From Halopiger djelfimassiliensis (lineage in GTDB: Archaea > Halobacteriota > Halobacteria > Halobacteriales > Natrialbaceae), in NCBI RefSeq assembly GCF_000455365.1, contig NZ_HG315684.1, forward strand, positions 581,611 through 645,610: a stretch of 64,000 bases of DNA. The letters run 5' to 3'. Every line of letters begins with the position of its first letter. Within the stretch, counting starts at the first letter, position 1. Of the stretch, positions 1 through 8,448 are shown piece after piece. The position numbers and the translations under genes are program-made. The notes under the pieces are model-generated. The model saw nothing but the letters and a program-made list of their open reading frames with translations. It was not told the DNA's origin and did no database searches.

Positions 1-660
1 GCCGTCAGTTCTCTCTCACCCATTCACTGGGAGAGGCCGGTGAACCGGTAAAACAGTTCTGCCCACTCCGTTGACGAATATCGTCGCGACGAACGGGCTC
101 ACGAGTCCAGCGTTTCCGGATAGAGGACACGACGCGCTACAGCACTCGAGTGAAAGGGGGGAGTTGCGAGAGCGGTGATGGGAGTGTGCTCACCGCAGAC
201 CCAGCCGCGAGCGTCGTTTCACTGGGGGGTGGATTGACAAGCGGATGGGGGGATGGAATGCCTCCAGACGATAGCTCGTCTGGATGGGCATGCTGTAGTT
301 ATTGGTGATAACTAATAATGCTTTGGAAGACGGATGTCTGACGTGGAGTGTATTTTCGAGGAAGAGACGAGTACAACCGAGCCGAAGATCACTATTCATT
401 TATTTTTCTTTCGCGCACGAATAGCCAAACCCCGAATAGATATATTATTTGATTAGAAGATACTATTGTTATCTCAGCAGTCGTTATTTCTTGTTCTAAA
501 GTGTAATAACAGAAGACTTATGCCGGCGACGGAATGATCTCACGAATACCCCACCCGGGAGAACCGTGTCGGAACTAGCGATGATCATGTCGGACGGATG
601 CCGATGGTCGTCTCCGTTGACCGTGCGCTAACCAACCAAAGCAGACAACACTCACAACAC
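1..660. other. intergenic region upstream of the S-layer gene
   Basis: No convincing gene is seen here. A short open frame runs off the left edge of the window in + frame 3 for about 24 codons (ending near 74), too little to identify. From about 400 the sequence is AT-rich, with TATA-like strings near 439-447 and 500-510 that could drive the S-layer gene. This suits the long untranslated leaders known for haloarchaeal S-layer genes, but the transcription start cannot be read from sequence. Confidence 0.5.
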
Positions 661-3549
661 ATGACAAACGAAGCAACATATCGTGAAAAGGGACGTGCAG
701 TGTTCCTGGCAGCGATTATGGTCCTGTCCGTTGTCGCCATGTCGACCGCATTCGCGGGATCGGTGGCAGCGAACGAGGACCTCGACCTTCAGATCACCAA
801 CGCCGATGAACTCGAGACGGTGTCTGAAGGAACTACGATCGACGTTGCGGTAGACGTATCGAACACTGGAAGCGAAAACGTAACCGAGACGGTCGAACTC
901 GAAGTCGACGGTGAAACCGAAGACTCCGAAGAGGTCACCGTCGAAGGCGAGACAACCGAATCCGTCACCCTCTCGTACGACACCAGCAACATGGCTGGTG
1001 AGGAGCTGACGCTCCAGGCCACCGCCGGCTCCGTCACGTCCGACGAAGTGACGATGTCCGTCACCGGTGAGCTCGACTTCAACCCGCCGTACTCGGAGTC
1101 CCGCGTCTACGAGGGTGACACGCTCTACGCCTACCCGGGCGAGGAGATCGACACCGAGAACAACGACTATCAGGTCCGTCGCGTCACCGACAAATCCGAC
1201 GGTAAGGTCACCGACAGCAAACACAAAACCGACCTCACCTCGGACGACCTGGTGGAGTACAAAAACACCGGTATCGAAGTGTTCGAGATCGATACCGAAG
1301 GGTTCGAGGACGACGACTACTTCGTCCGTAGCAGCGGTGACGACTTCGCGTACCAGCCCGACACCAGAGACACCTTCGAGGTCGGCGGTCAGACGCTCAA
1401 CGTCGAACTCGAGGACGACGAAGTGAGCAATGAACCGCCGCTGGCGACGACCGACCTCGACATCGAATCCAACCGTGGTCCGTTCAGCGTGCTCGTCGGT
1501 GCCGAAGGCGACCTCGACAACGAGGAACTGTTCAACATCTTCACGAACGGTCCCGAATCCGGCCCTGCCTACGACGACGACGAGGTCTACAAGGCCACCG
1601 AGGACGAACTCAACGACCTCGACGGGGACGTCGGTGTCGGTCCGTTCAACGCCGTCCTCCTCGAAGACGGCGAGGACGACTCGGACGAGAAGATCGCACT
1701 CGTCGGTCTCAGCGACCGCGAAAAGGCGCTCAACTTCACGGACATCGACGAAGACGTGTACAACCTCGAGTTCGAAGCTCCGAACACGAACGCTGAAGCG
1801 TCCGCCGAGATCGAGGTCACGGAACTCGACGTCGACGGTGGCTTCTCCGAGGGTGTTTACACCCAGACCGCCGGTGACTACGTCCAGGTCTCCCTCGAGC
1901 TCGAAGACACCGACGACACGTACATCCAGTTCGGTAACGCAGAGTCCCAATTCGTCGACATCCTCCACCTCGACGATGACGACGAAAACGACGAAGTGAG
2001 CTTCTGGATCAACACCCGTACGCTCGGTGACGACAAGTTCACGGACAGTACCGACGACGTGTACTACTCCGAGGACGACGAGATCGAAAGTCTCGTCCAC
2101 GGTGACGACTTCGAGGTCAACTTCTGGGACGAAGAAGTCGACAACGGAAACGAACTCGACGGCTTCGGCGAGTACCTCGAAGAGCTCGATCTGGTCAACA
2201 GTGCAGAGGACTGGGAGGACGGTGACGAGTACCAGCTCTCCCGACCGCTGCAGCCGACCGAGTACGAGCTAACGGCTTCTTCCAACGGTGACTTCATCGT
2301 CAACGACGACGGTGAAGCCGAGATCGACAACGAGATCGACCAGTCGATGGTCAATCTGGAGCCGCCAAGCGTCGAATCGATCAAGACCCACGCCACGCCG
2401 GCTGAATCCGCCGACGACAACGACCTCGAAGAGCTTCTCGGTGACGAGGTCACGCTGACCGAAAAGACCGAGATCGCCGAGGAGGACCGTCTGGTCATCG
2501 AAGCCGAAGCGAGCGGCTTCATCGGTGCACTGGCAGCCGCCTCCGGTGACGGCGTCGACGTCGTTACCGACGGCACCAGCGCCGACGGTCTCTACGCACT
2601 TACCGACAAGAAAGCCGAAGGTGAACACGGCCTCTCCTGGGAAGGTGAAGGTATCAACTTCGAGGTCACCGCCGACGACTCCGTCGGCAACCAGGACCCG
2701 ACCAGTCTCGCTCTCGAGGACGCGAACGACAAGGACGTTTACGTCCTCGCTGACAACGACGAGGGCGCCCTCTACGTGGTCGTCGACACCAGCACGAGCC
2801 GTGCCTGGGACGGCAGCCTCGAGCCCGACCACGAGTTCACCGCCGAACTCGAGTACGAGACTCACGACGAGGAACGCTACCACTTCGACGACCGTGGTGC
2901 CGAGGACACTGGCGGCGACGCAGCCTACCCGTACTTCGCGGCTGAGTCGACCGAGTCCGTGACCAAGGACTTCTCGATCGTCGAGCCCGCGGTCACGTTC
3001 GACCACCTCAACGAGGACGACGAAGTCGTCGTCCCGATCTCCGAGGATGCCGAAATCTCCGGGACGACGAACGTCGCGCCCGGTGCGGAGGCCAGCCTCC
3101 GACTGGCTGCCGACGAAGGCGTCGAGCCAGCGTTCCACAACACCCACGACCTCGAGATTGAGGACGACGGTGAGTTTACGCTGACCGCCGACTACGGCGA
3201 CCAGTCCGAAGGCGACACCGGTGAGGCTACCTTCCGCGCCTACGGTAGCAGCATCGACACCAACGATCTCGTCTTCGCCGAAGAGCTTCCGGGCGACGAA
3301 GAACCGGAGAACGGCGTCGAGAACGGTGACGAGAACGGCGACGAAAACGGTGACGAGAACGGCGTCGAGAACGGTGACGAGAACGGCGACGAAAACGGTG
3401 ACGAGAACGGCGTCGAGAACGGTGACGAGAACGGCGACGAAAACGGCGGCGAAGACGAGGGCGACGACGGCATGCCCGGCTTCGGCGTCGCAGTCGCGCT
3501 CGTTGCGCTCCTCGGTGCCGCGATGCTCGCGAGCCGTCGCCAGCACTAA
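661..3549 (+). CDS. csg: S-layer surface glycoprotein with PGF-CTERM anchor
   Basis: Major cell-surface glycoprotein, 962 aa from the chosen start. I start at the ATG at 661 rather than the in-frame ATG at 598 because residues 1-37 then form the typical haloarchaeal surface-glycoprotein signal peptide (basic YREKGR, then a hydrophobic stretch ending near FAGSVAAN). Residues about 40-140 look like an adhesion-type beta domain; the central part is very acidic and beta-rich. The C-terminus has an Asn/Gly/Asp/Glu spacer, the PGF motif (MPGFG), one transmembrane helix and a basic SRRQH tail. This is the archaeosortase (ArtA) processing and lipid-anchoring signal in known relatives. I find only two N-glycosylation sequons (N73-V-T and N358-F-T), and the usual Thr-rich spacer is missing. 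Confidence 0.93.
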   Translation: MTNEATYREKGRAVFLAAIMVLSVVAMSTAFAGSVAANEDLDLQITNADELETVSEGTTIDVAVDVSNTGSENVTETVELEVDGETEDSEEVTVEGETTESVTLSYDTSNMAGEELTLQATAGSVTSDEVTMSVTGELDFNPPYSESRVYEGDTLYAYPGEEIDTENNDYQVRRVTDKSDGKVTDSKHKTDLTSDDLVEYKNTGIEVFEIDTEGFEDDDYFVRSSGDDFAYQPDTRDTFEVGGQTLNVELEDDEVSNEPPLATTDLDIESNRGPFSVLVGAEGDLDNEELFNIFTNGPESGPAYDDDEVYKATEDELNDLDGDVGVGPFNAVLLEDGEDDSDEKIALVGLSDREKALNFTDIDEDVYNLEFEAPNTNAEASAEIEVTELDVDGGFSEGVYTQTAGDYVQVSLELEDTDDTYIQFGNAESQFVDILHLDDDDENDEVSFWINTRTLGDDKFTDSTDDVYYSEDDEIESLVHGDDFEVNFWDEEVDNGNELDGFGEYLEELDLVNSAEDWEDGDEYQLSRPLQPTEYELTASSNGDFIVNDDGEAEIDNEIDQSMVNLEPPSVESIKTHATPAESADDNDLEELLGDEVTLTEKTEIAEEDRLVIEAEASGFIGALAAASGDGVDVVTDGTSADGLYALTDKKAEGEHGLSWEGEGINFEVTADDSVGNQDPTSLALEDANDKDVYVLADNDEGALYVVVDTSTSRAWDGSLEPDHEFTAELEYETHDEERYHFDDRGAEDTGGDAAYPYFAAESTESVTKDFSIVEPAVTFDHLNEDDEVVVPISEDAEISGTTNVAPGAEASLRLAADEGVEPAFHNTHDLEIEDDGEFTLTADYGDQSEGDTGEATFRAYGSSIDTNDLVFAEELPGDEEPENGVENGDENGDENGDENGVENGDENGDENGDENGVENGDENGDENGGEDEGDDGMPGFGVAVALVALLGAAMLASRRQH
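3307..3447 (+). repeat. 48-bp tandem repeat encoding VENG(DENG)3
   Basis: Inside the S-layer gene, a 48-bp unit recurs with GTC valine codons at 3316, 3364 and 3412. It encodes VENG followed by DENG repeats, about 2.7 copies. The protein spacer just before the PGF anchor is therefore a low-complexity, highly charged string able to expand or contract in whole units. The equivalent region in well-studied haloarchaeal S-layer proteins is Thr-rich and O-glycosylated. Confidence 0.9.
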
Positions 3550-3568
3550 CAGCACCACCCGCTAACTA

Positions 3569-3602
3569 CCGGCTCACGCCGGCCGTACGATCGTTCTTTT
3601 TT
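3569..3602 (+). terminator. putative terminator of the S-layer gene
   Basis: Starting 19 bases after the S-layer stop, a short GC hairpin (ccgg-ctcacg-ccgg) is followed by a T-rich run (ttctttttt). T-runs after structured GC DNA are the usual archaeal termination signal, and a very highly expressed gene would need one. Confidence 0.5.
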
Positions 3603-3952
3603 GGATACCTTCGATTGGCGGCTCAGCGATCGATACCGCTCTCGCCGCATCGGTACGGCAGCACAACCCGACACACCGCGTTGAATCCGAAACAGCCCGT
3701 TGACGGAATTTTGTAGGGTAACTACAGCATCTCGGCCCACGACGAGGCGCTAGGAACGCGGTCCGTTTCGAACGGCCGTCCCTCAAGAGATAGCGGTTCG
3801 CAGGCGCTACTGTGACTGCTCCTCACTGATAGCCCATACCCGTTCTAACACGTCCGATACTTCGATGTCGGTGTATCTCGCTCCTGTGAATGGAATCCGA
3901 TTGCAGTAGTGGGCTTCGTGCTGTCCCCTGTTGTGACTTTCCACCGCTTGGA
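3603..3952. other. intergenic stretch with a truncated gene tail
   Basis: There is no intact gene. On the minus strand one frame stays open from the insertion-sequence edge (3950) to a stop at 3807, giving 47 residues that end in a protein-like acidic tail (VLERVWAISEEQSQ). This may be the 3' end of a gene cut by the IS6 element next to it. I could not identify the family, and no matching 5' half is apparent beyond the other end of the element. Confidence 0.3.
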
Positions 3953-4649
3953 GGCATTGTTCAGATTAGCTGATTCCAGCAGTATGCGTAGCTCTGCAAC
4001 CATGTTTCTGCAGTTGCCGGATCGGCGTTTCTGAAGCAGTTTCCAAACTGAGAGGTACGTCGTTTTATATCTTGAAAGAGACGTTCGACAGCGTTCCGAT
4101 TTCCGTGTTTTTCGTAGCGAAATCGGAGGCTGAGATTGTGGAGTGCCGCTTTGAGCCATGGTGCTGAATCGACGAGAAACACGGCATCTTCGACGTCGTG
4201 TTTCTCTCTCAGTTCGCGGAGAAACATCTCAGTAAGTGCGGTTGTACGCGTTGAATAGAGCTTGACGTGGAGGAATTCGTTCGTTTCGGGATCGATAGCC
4301 GCGTACAGCCAGTAGCGCTGAGCATCGAGTTGGACCACGGTTTCGTCGAGCGCAACGTGATCCGGCTGTTTATCAGCTGTCGGCTGTAGATCGGCTTTCT
4401 GCACCCACTTATGGATCGTCGATCGTGCTCGTTCGACACCGAATCTCTCTAAGACAGAAACAGTATCCGAAAGTGATAATCCAGACAGATGGAGCTGGAT
4501 ACTCAGTCGCATTAGCTCGCGCGGTGTCGCCTCACGCTCCACAAAATCTAATTGAATCCCGGTACTAGAGCCGGTGAGGCGGCTGGATTCTGGCATGGAT
4601 ACCTAGAATTCTGACCGCCTCGCTTTTCAGACCTTATCTGAACAGCGCC
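3953..4649. mobile_element. complete IS6-family insertion sequence (ISH14/15-like)
   Basis: A 697-bp element carries one transposase gene. The two ends read inward as ggcattgttcagatta (from 3953, plus strand) and ggcgctgttcagataa (from 4649, minus strand), matching at 13 of 16 positions, which are the expected terminal inverted repeats. The flanking octamers (cgcttgga and atacccgt) do not match, so no target-site duplication remains. That fits an old copy, a deletion between two copies, or a cointegrate product. Size and single-ORF layout are normal for haloarchaeal IS6 elements. Confidence 0.85.
3961..4596 (-). CDS. IS6-family DDE transposase
   Basis: The 211-aa transposase fills almost the whole IS6 element and appears intact. 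The catalytic DDE residues are visible: first Asp in LDETVV, second Asp in LVDSAPW, Glu in NAVERLFQDIKRR. The N-terminal part contains the expected helix-turn-helix-like segment (SLSDTVSVLERFGVERARSTIHKW). IS6 enzymes move by replicative transposition through cointegrates. Length is typical for the archaeal branch. The reading frame is free of stops and both terminal repeats are present, so the element could still be mobile. Confidence 0.93.
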   Translation of the reverse strand: MPESSRLTGSSTGIQLDFVEREATPRELMRLSIQLHLSGLSLSDTVSVLERFGVERARSTIHKWVQKADLQPTADKQPDHVALDETVVQLDAQRYWLYAAIDPETNEFLHVKLYSTRTTALTEMFLRELREKHDVEDAVFLVDSAPWLKAALHNLSLRFRYEKHGNRNAVERLFQDIKRRTSQFGNCFRNADPATAETWLQSYAYCWNQLI

Positions 4650-5045
4650 ATACCCGTGTCTTCAGGCGCGGGTCGAGCGATAGGCCCGGCTGGACAATCA
4701 CAGCCGGCGGCCGGACTAGATTTCTACTGTTATCATTTTGATGTAGCCCGTCGTAACATGGGTTGCTACGAATACCGTGAGAAGCCGGTCCCGAACAGAC
4801 AAGGGACAGTGACGACCGCAGTCTGTTCGTCACACGGCGATGACATGGTATTCGATGGGGCCTCATTGACCGGCTACAGCCCTATAAAGGGAGGAAACGA
4901 GAGTTCCACCGGTATACTGCCGGTTTCCTGTGAGTGCGAGTTGGAATCTTGAACGCTACAGCCGGCGGAAATTCGCTGGTCAGATTCCATGTCCTTCAGG
5001 GCGCGGAGGTTGTCATAGCCTTCAGTTATGCCATATGAATATTGT
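4650..5045. other. gene-poor stretch with possible mobile-element debris
   Basis: No intact gene is assigned. Both strands stay open for unusual lengths: 98 codons on + from a GTG at 4656, and 72 codons on - ending at 4874. The string acagccggcgg occurs twice, near 4700 and 4958. The segment ending near 5015 (ccttcagggcgcggaggttgtc) recalls, from memory only, the conserved right ends of haloarchaeal IS200/IS605-type elements where the tnpB 3' end and its guide RNA lie. A decayed tnpB-type end next to the IS6 element is plausible but unproven. Confidence 0.2.
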
Positions 5046-5597
5046 CTATTCTTCGAATCTATAGGTAATACTACTGTTTCCGCTATCACCATGAGTTTCG
5101 AACTCGTTCATTGGACCGTCTGTACTGAACGTATGGGTATCATTGTATTCGAGCGTTCCAGTATAGGGATTGTCTACCTTTTTTCCATCTTTCCAGAGAT
5201 AGTTCGTGGCACCAACCGAGTAATCCGTCTTTGATCCTTCGACAGTAATGTCTCCATAGACGTGCTCATTATCGTACGTCCATCCTGACAGGTCTCCAGT
5301 TAGTCTCAGAGTTGAGACGTATCCATCATAATATACCTTATGTTTTCCACCGTTGATTGTACTTTCGACCCACGTTTCATCCCGATATTCTTTGTTATCA
5401 ACAGAATCGGCGTCGTCAGAGGTTGCATCTCCATCAGTAACGATGGCTAAGTATTCGCCGGTCCCCCTGAGCGTAAGCTCCCCATCGTTAGACGCACCAA
5501 CTGGCTGGGAACTGGCGAGCAGCGTCCCTCCGATACTTCCAGCAACGGCGCTCCGTTTGAGAAACGACCTCCGGAACTGCGGATCTTTTTCCACCAT
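5046..5597 (-). CDS. Tat-exported hypothetical protein
   Basis: A 183-aa protein with a clear twin-arginine signal: RRSFLKRSAVAG followed by a hydrophobic stretch and a small-residue cleavage region near VGAS (about residue 35). It should be folded in the cytoplasm and exported, as is common in haloarchaea. The mature part is rich in Asp, Thr, Tyr and Gly with alternating beta-type patterning and carries no catalytic motif I recognise. Two sequons (NDT, NSS) are possible glycosylation sites. It is a single gene between IS debris and a tRNA; the function is unknown. Confidence 0.7.
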   Translation of the reverse strand: MVEKDPQFRRSFLKRSAVAGSIGGTLLASSQPVGASNDGELTLRGTGEYLAIVTDGDATSDDADSVDNKEYRDETWVESTINGGKHKVYYDGYVSTLRLTGDLSGWTYDNEHVYGDITVEGSKTDYSVGATNYLWKDGKKVDNPYTGTLEYNDTHTFSTDGPMNEFETHGDSGNSSITYRFEE

Positions 5598-5642
5598 TGC
5601 ATATTACCATTCGATATTTTTCTACTTATATCTTACTGGTAG

Positions 5643-5870
5643 CTATACGATATGATACGATAACAGAGGGGACGATACTGACAGTGATCGGCACACTTCT
5701 CTTTCGAACATAAGGCTGGTGCATCGGAGTCCATCCACGGTGCGTACGGCTGTTGCCCCTGTGGACTCCATTGGTCCCGCTCTCGAGTCGTCGCAGATGT
5801 AGCTGTTGCCGAACAGTTCCGTCGCTTCGGCTCCGCAGCGGAAACACTCCGCTGCCGTCACAGCGACCAC
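5643..5870 (-). pseudogene. small zinc-finger-like ORF, probably degraded
   Basis: From a GTG at 5870 this 75-aa frame begins VVAVTAAECFRCGAEATELF, then ICDD and later LRC. The CxxCG knuckle, the spacing to the next Cys and a later Cys resemble the two-knuckle zinc-finger microproteins common in haloarchaea. The second Cys of knuckle two is replaced (CDDS) and the C-terminal third is unlike the family. I read it as a decayed or frameshifted copy. It could also be a real divergent small protein. Confidence 0.3.
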
Positions 5871-5910
5871 CCTACTCGTTTTCGTGAGTGGCTTTGAACT
5901 TGAGGAAGGA

Positions 5911-5984
5911 AGCCGGTGGAGGGATTTGAACCCTCGACCTAATCCTTACGAAGGATTCGCTCTGCCAGTCTGAGCTACACCGGC
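5911..5984 (-). tRNA. tRNA-Thr (anticodon CGU)
   Basis: Read on the minus strand, 74 nt fold as a full cloverleaf: acceptor stem GCCGGTG/CACCGGC, D stem GCTC/GAGC, anticodon stem AATCC/GGATT around the loop TTCGTAA, T stem GAGGG/CCCTC with TTCAAAT, and discriminator U. The anticodon CGU reads ACG (Thr), and U73 is the normal archaeal Thr discriminator. CCA is not encoded and no intron is visible. Confidence 0.97.
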
Positions 5985-6078
5985 GCGTGCATTCATTCGT
6001 AGGGGCGATACCGGGCATAAGGATTGCGAATCGTCGCCGTCGTGTGACGGCATTGCGTGGCCCGGACACGGAGCCGCG

Positions 6079-7059
6079 TTACCGCTCGAGTCGCACGTCC
6101 AGACAGATGTTCAGTTCGTGTGGGGCGTAAGACCGGACCGTCCGCCGGGTTTCGACGCTGACATCGTATGCGGGTTCGGCCGCCGCACGGATCGCCCGTT
6201 CGCCCGGACCGAACGGATCGTCCTCGTGCTGGATGTCGTAGTAGTGGAGCAGGCAGTCGTCGCCGGCGATCGCCACGGCCGACTCGAGGAACTCGTCGGC
6301 GCTGTGGGGGAGGTTCATGACGAGCCGGTCGGCCCAGTCCTCGTACTCGGGGGCGATCTCGCGTACGTCGCCGCAAATCGCCGTCACGCGGTCTGTGACG
6401 TCGTTCCGGCGCGCGTTCTCGCGCAAATACTCGATCGCGGACGGGTTGACGTCCGTTCCGACCGCCTCCGCACCGCGTTTGGCGAAAGGAACGACGAACG
6501 GGCCGACGCCGGCGAACATGTCGAACGCGCGTTCGCCGTCGGCTACCTGTTCGACGACGCGGTTGCGCTCGGTCGCGAGCCGCGGCGAGAAGTAGACCTC
6601 CGCGAGGTCGAGCGCGAACTCGCAGCCGTACTCGCGGTGGACGACTTCAGTGTCCTCGCCCGCCAACAGCTCCCAGTCGCGAACTCGGGTCTCGCCTTTC
6701 ACCTTCGAGGCCTTGTTCAGGACCGTCTCGAGGGGGAGATCCGACTCGACGATGGCGTCGGCGATCTCCCTCGCACGTTCGTCGTCGTCCTCGTCGAGCA
6801 GCGCCGCCCGGCCGAGGCGCTCGTAAGAGGGATCGAATCCCAGCAGGTCGGCGGGCGTCGTCTGGGTCTCGCGTTCGGCGACGACGTGTGAGACGACCTC
6901 GAGATCGGCCGCCACGGCGTCGGGATCGGTAACCGGGATGTAGAGGTCACCGTCTTCGACGGCGATCTCGTAGTCGTCGTCGATCAGGTCCGCGTCGGCC
7001 AGTCGGCGGCGCGTGGCTTCGCCGTCCTCGCGCGACACGCGGACGCACGGCACTTCCAT
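6079..7059 (-). CDS. trm5: tRNA (guanine37-N1)-methyltransferase, Trm5 family
   Basis: Methylates G37 next to the tRNA anticodon with S-adenosylmethionine, which prevents +1 frameshifting. The 326-aa protein has the archaeal Trm5 architecture: an N-terminal recognition domain (about 1-100), a linker domain with the conserved YFSPRLATER segment, then a class I Rossmann methyltransferase with the SAM loop DMFAGVGPF, acidic motif GTDVNP and catalytic motif NLPHSA. The C-terminus holds the family's HYYDIQ and SYAPHE strings. The start gives the usual MEVPCVRV N-terminus. The gene is transcribed toward the tRNA-Thr gene, an Asn- and G37-context-type substrate class, though this proximity proves nothing. 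Confidence 0.93.
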   Translation of the reverse strand: MEVPCVRVSREDGEATRRRLADADLIDDDYEIAVEDGDLYIPVTDPDAVAADLEVVSHVVAERETQTTPADLLGFDPSYERLGRAALLDEDDDERAREIADAIVESDLPLETVLNKASKVKGETRVRDWELLAGEDTEVVHREYGCEFALDLAEVYFSPRLATERNRVVEQVADGERAFDMFAGVGPFVVPFAKRGAEAVGTDVNPSAIEYLRENARRNDVTDRVTAICGDVREIAPEYEDWADRLVMNLPHSADEFLESAVAIAGDDCLLHYYDIQHEDDPFGPGERAIRAAAEPAYDVSVETRRTVRSYAPHELNICLDVRLER

Positions 7060-7133
7060 ACCCCATAGTCGCCCTCGGGCCGCCGTAACGCTGACGTTTC
7101 GGGGGCGCTCGAGGACGCCGTTCGAACGCGGCC

Positions 7134-7346
7134 GTGTTCGACGGGGACGACTGGGTGGCGATCGGCCTCGTCGCCGCGTTCCTGCTCGTCGGGTCGATGC
7201 TCGCCGGGGCGATCGACGCGACGGTCACGATGGAGAACCCTGATCGACCGCCCGAGTTCGTCTGTGACACGCACGCAGCCGGTTCGGACTCCGCGTTCGC
7301 CGAGAACTGCGACGAACCCGAAACGATCGAGCGGGACGCGAGTTAG
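7134..7346 (+). CDS. small one-helix membrane protein
   Basis: 70 aa from a GTG start. Residues about 8-27 form one transmembrane helix (WVAIGLVAAFLLVGSMLAGAI), followed by a polar tail with two Cys (VCDTH, ENCDEP) that could bind metal or form a disulfide outside the cell. It lies 11 bp before the next small membrane-protein gene, which is followed closely by dph5, so the three may be co-transcribed. Regular coding composition supports it as real. No family is recognised and no function can be assigned. Confidence 0.5.
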   Translation: MFDGDDWVAIGLVAAFLLVGSMLAGAIDATVTMENPDRPPEFVCDTHAAGSDSAFAENCDEPETIERDAS

Positions 7347-7357
7347 TTCAGGAGACG

Positions 7358-7567
7358 ATGCGCGACTCCCTCTGGATCGCCCTGGTCAGCCCGATCGTCG
7401 TGTGGCTCGTCGGGGGTGCGGTGCTGTACGCCGTCGGCGTCCCGCTGGCGGTCTTCGCGCACTTGGGTATCGCATCGTCACTGCCGATCGGAGCGAAACC
7501 GAAGACGCTCGCCGCCATCCGGCCGGCTTCTCCGGGTCGCTCGAGGGAGCGACTCGAAACCTTATAA
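7358..7567 (+). CDS. small hydrophobic membrane protein
   Basis: 69 aa with a hydrophobic first half (about residues 5-40, enough for one long or two short membrane helices: WIALVSPIVVWLVGG and AVGVPLAVFAHLGIA) and a short basic C-terminus. Packed between the preceding one-helix protein and dph5, 24 bp ahead of the dph5 start, so it probably belongs to that transcript. It has no recognisable catalytic residues. It might partner the preceding membrane protein; this rests only on adjacency. Confidence 0.5.
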   Translation: MRDSLWIALVSPIVVWLVGGAVLYAVGVPLAVFAHLGIASSLPIGAKPKTLAAIRPASPGRSRERLETL

Positions 7568-7591
7568 CGGCGGCTCGGACTACGACACGCC

Positions 7592-8365
7592 ATGCTCACG
7601 TTCATCGGGCTGGGCCTCTACGACGAGCGCTCGATTACCGTCGCGGGCCAGGAGGCGCTGCGAAACGCCGACCGGGCTTACGCGGAGTTTTACACGAGCG
7701 AGCTGATCGGGACGTCCGTCACGGAGCTAGAGGAGTACCACGGCGTCGAGATCGAGGTCAGGGATCGAGCGGGCGTCGAACGAGACCCCGGGGACATCCT
7801 CGAAGCCGCCGCAGACGAGGACGTGGCCTTCCTGACGGCCGGGGATACGATGATCTCGACGACCCACGTCGACCTTCGGCTGCGAGCCCACGAGCGGGGC
7901 ATCGAGACGCGCGTGATCCACGGGGTCACCGCGCGGACGGCGACCAGCGCGCTGACCGGTCTTCAGAACTACCGCTTTGGCAAGGCGACGACGCTTCCGT
8001 TTCCGTACGCCCACGGGGCTGACGGGCTTCCCGCAAGCGTCACCGAGACGATCGACGACAACCGCGCGGACGGTCTCCACACGATCGTCTACCTCGATAT
8101 CAAGGCCGAACGCGAGGAGTACATGACCGCCGACGTCGGTGCCGAACTGCTCGCCGAAGAGTACCCCGACCTCGTCGGCGTCGTCGTCGCCCGCGCGGGC
8201 AGCCCGGACCCGCTCGTCGAGGCCGCGACGCTGACCGAACTCGCGGATCGGGAGTTCGGCGAGCCGCTTCACTTGCTCGTGATTCCCGGCGAGTGTCACC
8301 TGCTCGAGGCCGATGCACTGGTCGAACTCGCCGGTGCCGACCGGGAGACGCTCGAGATCAGCTAA
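7592..8365 (+). CDS. dph5: diphthine synthase
   Basis: SAM-dependent methyltransferase that methylates the amino group of the modified histidine of elongation factor aEF2 during diphthamide synthesis. The 257-aa sequence has the tetrapyrrole-methylase fold: N-terminal MLTFIGLGLYDERSIT, the glycine-rich TAGDTMISTTH loop, VIHGVTARTA, and the family's NYRFGKATTLPFPY segment. Length is normal (about 260 aa). The start is fixed by the strongly conserved N-terminus. Housekeeping gene for translation, fitting next to trm5 and a tRNA gene. Confidence 0.95.
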   Translation: MLTFIGLGLYDERSITVAGQEALRNADRAYAEFYTSELIGTSVTELEEYHGVEIEVRDRAGVERDPGDILEAAADEDVAFLTAGDTMISTTHVDLRLRAHERGIETRVIHGVTARTATSALTGLQNYRFGKATTLPFPYAHGADGLPASVTETIDDNRADGLHTIVYLDIKAEREEYMTADVGAELLAEEYPDLVGVVVARAGSPDPLVEAATLTELADREFGEPLHLLVIPGECHLLEADALVELAGADRETLEIS

Positions 8366-8448
8366 CGCGAGCCGTCGGGTCGGTACCGAGTCCCGACTGC
8401 GAACCGAACCGCCGACGTATTTACGGTCCGGGGGCGACACGCTGGCAC

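Noticed and set aside
190-399. 69-codon minus-strand frame at the left edge
   Set aside because: No motif, low-complexity His/Pro/Arg content, and it lies in the S-layer upstream region.
652-2100. 482-codon open frame antisense to the S-layer gene (and a 429-codon one at 2269-3558)
   Set aside because: Mirror effect of GC-rich, Asp/Glu-rich codons; Val/Arg-rich nonsense composition and no known motif.
3307-3447. Regular 48-bp repeats considered as a CRISPR-like array
   Set aside because: They are in frame inside the S-layer gene, without spacers, and encode a protein spacer.
4874-5092. 72-codon minus-strand frame ending VELSFPPFIGL
   Set aside because: Overlaps the end of the Tat protein gene and possible IS debris; no start signal or family; too weak to call a gene.
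5872-6069. 65-codon minus-strand frame
   Set aside because: It runs through the tRNA-Thr gene and has no protein-like features.
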